From: JALZBN01 sp035525375
GTDB taxonomy: Bacteria; Actinomycetota; Acidimicrobiia; Acidimicrobiales; AC-14
Length of the DNA stretch: 10,446 bases
NCBI GenBank assembly: GCA_035525375.1
Contig: DATLEI010000110.1
Location: forward strand, 1-10,446
Direction of reading: 5' to 3'
Shown here one piece after another: positions 7,599-10,446 of the stretch; position 1 is the first letter of the stretch, and every line of letters begins with the position of its first letter. Below the pieces are notes generated by a model that searched no databases, was not told where the DNA came from, and saw only the letters and a program-made list of their open reading frames with translations. The translations under genes and the position numbers were made by a program.

Positions 7599-8132
7599 AT
7601 GCGATCGACTCAGGGCATCGTTCAAGGCCGGACGCGGCGCGCCCTGGGGGCGTTCATCGCCATGTCCTTTTTCCTGTTGTTGGTCGCTGCCTGCAGCAGC
7701 GATTCCAATGGGTACAAGAAGATCCAAATCACGGTCATCTCCGAGCCGAGCGCGCCGAACGTCGTCGACAACCCGCCGTCGGGGCCGAGTCAGGGTGACA
7801 GCTACGCGTTCATGCAGCAGCTAGTCGACGAGGCTGGCAAGCCCGCCGGACGAATCGAAGGGTTCAGCGTTACCACCGACGTGGGTTCACGAGGTGGGCA
7901 GGACGCGGAATACCGCCAATCGGTGACGCAGTTCACACTCGACAACGGCACCATCCTTGTCAGTGGCGTCTACTTCGTCGAGCCCCGTGGTGGCGCGCCG
8001 ATAACCGAAGGTGTCCGCCGTCCCGTCGTTGGTGGAACCGGCGCGTACCTTGGTGCCCGAGGGCAGGTCTTCCAGACGCCGCTGTCAGAGGGACGATTCA
8101 AAAACGTTATCGAGATAGAGATACCCACTTAG
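7599..8132 (+). CDS. Secreted lipoprotein with dirigent / allene-oxide-cyclase-like barrel
   Basis: A 177-residue exported lipoprotein. The N-terminus has basic residues (GRTRRALG), a hydrophobic core and a lipobox VAAC with Cys32 as the lipidated residue, so the mature protein should be anchored on the outer face of the membrane. The mature part (from about 65) resembles the AOC-barrel/dirigent superfamily: QGDSYAFMQQLVDEAGKPAGRIEGFSVTT, then a QFTLDNGTILVSGVYFV strand pair, then the hallmark GGTGAYLGARGQV (145-157) and a final FKNVIEIEIP strand. Plant relatives guide stereochemistry of radical coupling or cyclise allene oxides; bacterial members are mostly uncharacterised, and no reaction can be assigned. 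ATG 7599 is chosen because ATG 7662 would remove the charged signal region. It stands alone, divergent from the usp operon and convergent with the HNH gene. Confidence 0.78.
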   Translation: MRSTQGIVQGRTRRALGAFIAMSFFLLLVAACSSDSNGYKKIQITVISEPSAPNVVDNPPSGPSQGDSYAFMQQLVDEAGKPAGRIEGFSVTTDVGSRGGQDAEYRQSVTQFTLDNGTILVSGVYFVEPRGGAPITEGVRRPVVGGTGAYLGARGQVFQTPLSEGRFKNVIEIEIPT

Positions 8133-8137
8133 CCTCG

Positions 8138-8192
8138 GAGGGCCGCGACCACTTCATTAAGCCACGTGCATCTGACTATGGCGGCGGCCCTC
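8138..8192. terminator. 9-bp inverted repeat at convergent gene ends, possible bidirectional terminator
   Basis: GAGGGCCGC (8138-8146) is perfectly complementary to GCGGCCCTC (8184-8192) across a 37-base loop. The left arm begins five bases after the lipoprotein stop; the right arm lies in the last codons of the HNH gene. It would fold in transcripts from either direction. The long loop and lack of a T-tract make it a poor classic terminator, but the position suits stopping converging transcription. Confidence 0.35.
8154..8163 (+). repeat. 10-bp direct repeat, right copy (TCATTAAGCC)
   Basis: Right copy of the repeat at 7560-7569, lying in the gap between the convergent lipoprotein and HNH genes. 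It also sits in the loop of the inverted repeat at 8138-8192. Flanking bases differ immediately on both sides of each copy. Confidence 0.4.
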
Positions 8193-9324
8193 GCTCCGAT
8201 CCCTTGTTTCGGTTGTGGAACCCGCACCCGGGCTGGCCGTTGGCTTGGTTGGTGAGACCACCTTCGGAGTAGGGCACGATGTGATCGACGTCGCAGTACT
8301 CGGCCCGTTCCTCGCAGTAGCGATGGAAGCACTCACGGTCTCGCAGCTGCACGGCCTCGCGGGTGGCGCCCCGGAACAGGCGCCGCCGCTCGCCGATGTC
8401 GAGAATGCGGCTGGGGCCTTCCCACACCACCCGCTCGATCCAGGCCTGGTCGAGCCAGGGAACCAAAGAACCAGGGCTCACGACAGTGCCCGACGCCAAC
8501 TCGCTGATGCGCTTGGTCGTGTCGGGGTGGTCGACGAAGGCCACGAAGAGGGGATCGGGAAGGCGGGACCCGGGGGCCATGGCCATGGCGCGCCGGGCCA
8601 TCTCCACCACCGCATCGGCCCGGCGTTGGGGAGTCGTGCGCGGCAGATCGGTGGCGCACACCGACTCGCCTACGCGGGACTTCGCCTCGGCCCAGTCGCC
8701 GACGAAGAGCTCGTCTTCGATCTTGCCTAGCGCGGTGGAGAGGATCTCGCCCCCTATGGGGTCGAAGACACCGTCGAGGAACCACATGTGTCCGAAGCTC
8801 TGGGACAGGCTGGCGCGCCGGGAGTCGTGCTGCTTCTTGGCGTTGCGCTCGTCACCGTCGGGATCGGCCCGCTGTATCCAGTAGGCCAACACCTGGGCGA
8901 AGTGGCGGAAGCGCAGGCCCTTCGCCCAATCGACCAGATCCTCCTCGACGGAGGCGAACTCCTTGGGCGCCCGGAACTGGGCCATGGCCAACAACCCCAC
9001 CTGGAAGTCGTTGATCTCACCGCAGAGCCACGCGTCCTCGGTCGCAGGGAGGTGCCGCAGGGCCCGAGCCAGCCGAACCCGCCGCCGCGCCGTCGATGAC
9101 GGCAGGCGGCACTCGACACTCATCCACGCCGCTGCGCTGCGGGCACCGGTCGACTCCCAGGCCCGGCTGGCATCGAAGGAACCAACGGCGCGGGTTGCAA
9201 CTGCGTCCAACCGGGCCAACTCCCGGTGTAGATCTACGACGGACTCACCGTCGCCGAGTTGGGTCGGATCAAGCGCGGCCAGCGCATCGATCGCTTGAGT
9301 CAAAAGGCTCGTTGCAGCTTCCAC
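8176..9324 (-). CDS. DUF222 domain / HNH endonuclease protein (13E12 family)
   Basis: A 382-residue protein with the actinobacterial 13E12/DUF222 architecture: a helical DUF222 region (about 1-300; e.g. ELARLDAVATRAVGSFDAS at 35-53, LARALRHLP at 85-93, and a central GGEILSTALGKIEDEL block at 191-206) and a C-terminal HNH nuclease domain. In the HNH domain, Cys332, Cys337, Cys344 and Cys367 can form the structural zinc knuckle; DVDHIVPYSEGG carries His348, and Asn362 and His370 complete the motif, so the nuclease site looks intact. The C-terminus ends soon after in GSERGPPP. The GTG start at 9324 has a GGAG ribosome site six bases upstream. These proteins occur in many copies in actinobacterial genomes; in mycobacteria the 13E12 repeats are prophage integration sites. 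Target and biological role are not established. It is a single-gene unit convergent with the lipoprotein gene. Confidence 0.92.
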   Translation of the reverse strand: MEAATSLLTQAIDALAALDPTQLGDGESVVDLHRELARLDAVATRAVGSFDASRAWESTGARSAAAWMSVECRLPSSTARRRVRLARALRHLPATEDAWLCGEINDFQVGLLAMAQFRAPKEFASVEEDLVDWAKGLRFRHFAQVLAYWIQRADPDGDERNAKKQHDSRRASLSQSFGHMWFLDGVFDPIGGEILSTALGKIEDELFVGDWAEAKSRVGESVCATDLPRTTPQRRADAVVEMARRAMAMAPGSRLPDPLFVAFVDHPDTTKRISELASGTVVSPGSLVPWLDQAWIERVVWEGPSRILDIGERRRLFRGATREAVQLRDRECFHRYCEERAEYCDVDHIVPYSEGGLTNQANGQPGCGFHNRNKGSERGPPP

Positions 9325-9525
9325 TTCGTGCTCCGAGAACTGGACACCGGACTAACGGGGAAGTGACGCCACGATCAAATATATCACGAATATCCGTTCC
9401 GTACATGGACTTTGGTGAGTTCTTGCCCCAACTATTTAGACGAGGGAGTCAGCGCCCCATGCCGCGCACGCGCCGAAGTCGAGAGCTACCCTCAGTCGCT
9501 GACATCCGCTGACCGGGGGGTAGTG
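9325..9525. promoter_or_regulatory. AT-richer divergent intergenic region upstream of HNH and serine-hydrolase-like genes
   Basis: About 200 bases between divergent genes. It holds an AT-rich patch (about 9375-9395, with ATATC repeated at 9382 and 9391) that stands out from the GC-rich surroundings. A weak plus-strand promoter candidate is TTTGGT (9411-9416) with TATTTA (9433-9438) at 16 bases. A short ATG frame at 9405-9512 (35 codons, Arg-rich) does not look like a gene. Neither promoter assignment is firm. Confidence 0.3.
9486..9523 (+). promoter_or_regulatory. Possible leader hairpin over the ribosome site, with CGCTGAC direct repeats
   Basis: CTACCC (9486-9491) is complementary to GGGTAG (9518-9523), which includes the end of the G-run serving as the ribosome site for the gene at 9526. 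A second small stem, TCAG (9492-9495) with CTGA (9499-9502), lies inside. CGCTGAC occurs twice (9497-9503 and 9507-9513), exactly 10 bases apart. Pairing of the outer arms would hide the ribosome site. Confidence 0.3.
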
Positions 9526-10446
9526 ATGGAAGGCTTACTGGAACACGCCAAGAGGAAAGCTCGCAACATCGTCCTACTGGCATGTGTGCTCTCCCTCGTG
9601 GCTGCGTGTGTAGACGACGACGCAAAGGTTGCGACACCGGCGGGTTCCGGCGCCGACACGACCGCTCGGGCAACGATCCCGTCGTCGGATCCGGCCAAGG
9701 CCAACGCCGTACGCAAGGTCGTGCAGGACGAGATGAAGGCGCGCCACCTGCGAGCAGTCATCGTGAAGGTGACAGTCGACGGCAAGGAGATCATCACCGA
9801 GGCCTATGGCGAGTCGATGGCCGGCGTGCCCGCCACGACCGACATGCACTTCCGCAACGGCGCGGTGGCCATCTCCTACGTCTCCACCCTGCTGCTCCAG
9901 TTGGTGGACGAGAAGAAGGTGAGCCTTGACGACAAGATCTCGAAGTGGGTTCCCGAGATCCCCCACAGCGACGAGGTAACCCTCGGCCAGCTGGCCCAGA
10001 TGACCTCCGGCTATGTCGACTTCGTGCTCGGCAGTACCGACGCTCCCACGCTGCTCTATACCAACCCGTTTCGGCAGTGGACACCCGAGGAGATCCTTCC
10101 CACCGTGACGTCCAAGCCGCTCTACTATGCCCCCGGCACGAACTGGAACTACGCCCACACCAACTACCTGATCCTCGGCTTGGCGCTCGAGAAGATCACT
10201 GGGAAGCCGGTGGCCGACTTGATGCAGGAGAAGGTGCTCGGCCCGCTCGGGCTGAAGAACACGTCGGGAAACAGCAGCACACCGGCGATCCCCGAGCCGG
10301 CGCTTCACGCCTTCACCTCCGAGCGCAAGTCCTTCCTGGGCATCCCCGCGGGCACGCGGTTCTACGAAGAGTCCACCTTCTGGAACCCGTCGTGGACCAT
10401 CACCCACGGCGCCATCCAGACGACGAACATCTTCGACCTCGACACG
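9526..10446 (+). CDS. Beta-lactamase/DD-peptidase-fold (S12-like) lipoprotein with degenerate catalytic motifs, 3' end cut by window
   Basis: The frame is open from ATG 9526 through the last base (307 codons, no stop), so the gene continues outside. The N-terminus is a lipoprotein signal (KRKARN, hydrophobic core, lipobox VAAC with Cys28). The body follows the class C beta-lactamase / serine DD-peptidase fold: MHFRNGAVAISYVSTLLLQLVDEKKVSLDDKISKWVPEIP (107-146), VTLGQLAQMTSGYVDF (151-166), YAPGTNWNYAHTNYLILG (201-218), ITGKPVADLM (224-233), LGPLGLKNT (238-246). The catalytic SxxK, expected at 113-116, reads AVAI: Ser is Ala113 and Lys is Ile116. The YxN motif is Tyr209-Ala-His211. The third motif lies beyond the window. 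It is therefore probably a non-hydrolytic cell-surface pseudoenzyme, perhaps peptidoglycan- or ligand-binding, or one using other residues. The G-run at 9515-9520 is the likely ribosome site. Codon use matches its neighbours. Confidence 0.85.
   Translation, partial: MEGLLEHAKRKARNIVLLACVLSLVAACVDDDAKVATPAGSGADTTARATIPSSDPAKANAVRKVVQDEMKARHLRAVIVKVTVDGKEIITEAYGESMAGVPATTDMHFRNGAVAISYVSTLLLQLVDEKKVSLDDKISKWVPEIPHSDEVTLGQLAQMTSGYVDFVLGSTDAPTLLYTNPFRQWTPEEILPTVTSKPLYYAPGTNWNYAHTNYLILGLALEKITGKPVADLMQEKVLGPLGLKNTSGNSSTPAIPEPALHAFTSERKSFLGIPAGTRFYEESTFWNPSWTITHGAIQTTNIFDLDT

Noticed and set aside
5617..8570. 14-base match GGGAAGGCGGGACC at 5617-5630 and 8557-8570
   Set aside because: Both copies lie inside unrelated coding sequences in GC-rich context (encoding SRLP in each), so coincidence is the simplest explanation.
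9405..9512. 35-codon plus-strand frame in the intergenic region (MDFGEFLPQLFRR...)
   Set aside because: Arg-rich, no ribosome site, no recognisable family; more likely untranslated leader or spacer.
9574..10407. Minus-strand open frame of 277 codons opposite the right-edge lipoprotein gene
   Set aside because: The plus strand encodes a recognisable signal peptide and beta-lactamase fold; the antisense frame has no domain.

Overview
The window looks like chromosomal DNA from a high-GC actinobacterium, possibly a deep-branching or environmental lineage. The evidence is G/C-rich codon use, frequent GTG starts, and family content typical of Actinobacteria: a DUF222/HNH (13E12-type) protein, a DUF6629 membrane protein, an actinobacterial-style universal-stress-like protein, and lipoproteins with short C-terminal lipobox signals. 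I see no tRNA, rRNA, CRISPR array, transposase or integrase. The taxonomic call is an inference from gene content only.

Layout. At the left, a leftward pair encodes a DUF6629 multi-spanning membrane protein (807-1478) and a hemolysin III/PAQR-type membrane protein (1-783). A short divergent intergenic region (1479-1623) separates them from a rightward pair: a YpfJ-type neutral zinc metallopeptidase (1624-2466) and, 37 bases later, a DinG/YoaA-type Fe-S helicase (2504-4405). Converging on the helicase is a leftward three-gene unit: a universal-stress-like protein (7092-7523), a patatin-like phospholipase (6101-7048), and a three-part flavoprotein (4456-6108) made of a cyclic-nucleotide-binding domain, a glutaredoxin-like domain and a thioredoxin-reductase fold. 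The last two overlap by 8 bases. A rightward lipoprotein with a dirigent/allene-oxide-cyclase-like barrel (7599-8132) is followed by a convergent DUF222/HNH gene (8176-9324). The window ends inside a rightward lipoprotein of the serine beta-lactamase/DD-peptidase fold (9526 to the edge).

The most interesting points are losses of catalytic residues in otherwise well-kept folds. The thioredoxin-reductase-like protein lacks the CxxC disulfide, and its glutaredoxin-like domain also has no cysteine pair. The beta-lactamase-fold lipoprotein has Ala and Ile where the SxxK Ser and Lys should be, and His for the Asn of YxN. The pairing of a patatin with a cNMP-binding protein recalls neuropathy-target-esterase-type enzymes, but here the two domains sit on separate, translationally overlapping genes. 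No single multi-gene system that I could call wholly new is evident; the usp-patatin-cNMP/flavoprotein operon is the best candidate for an under-described functional unit.
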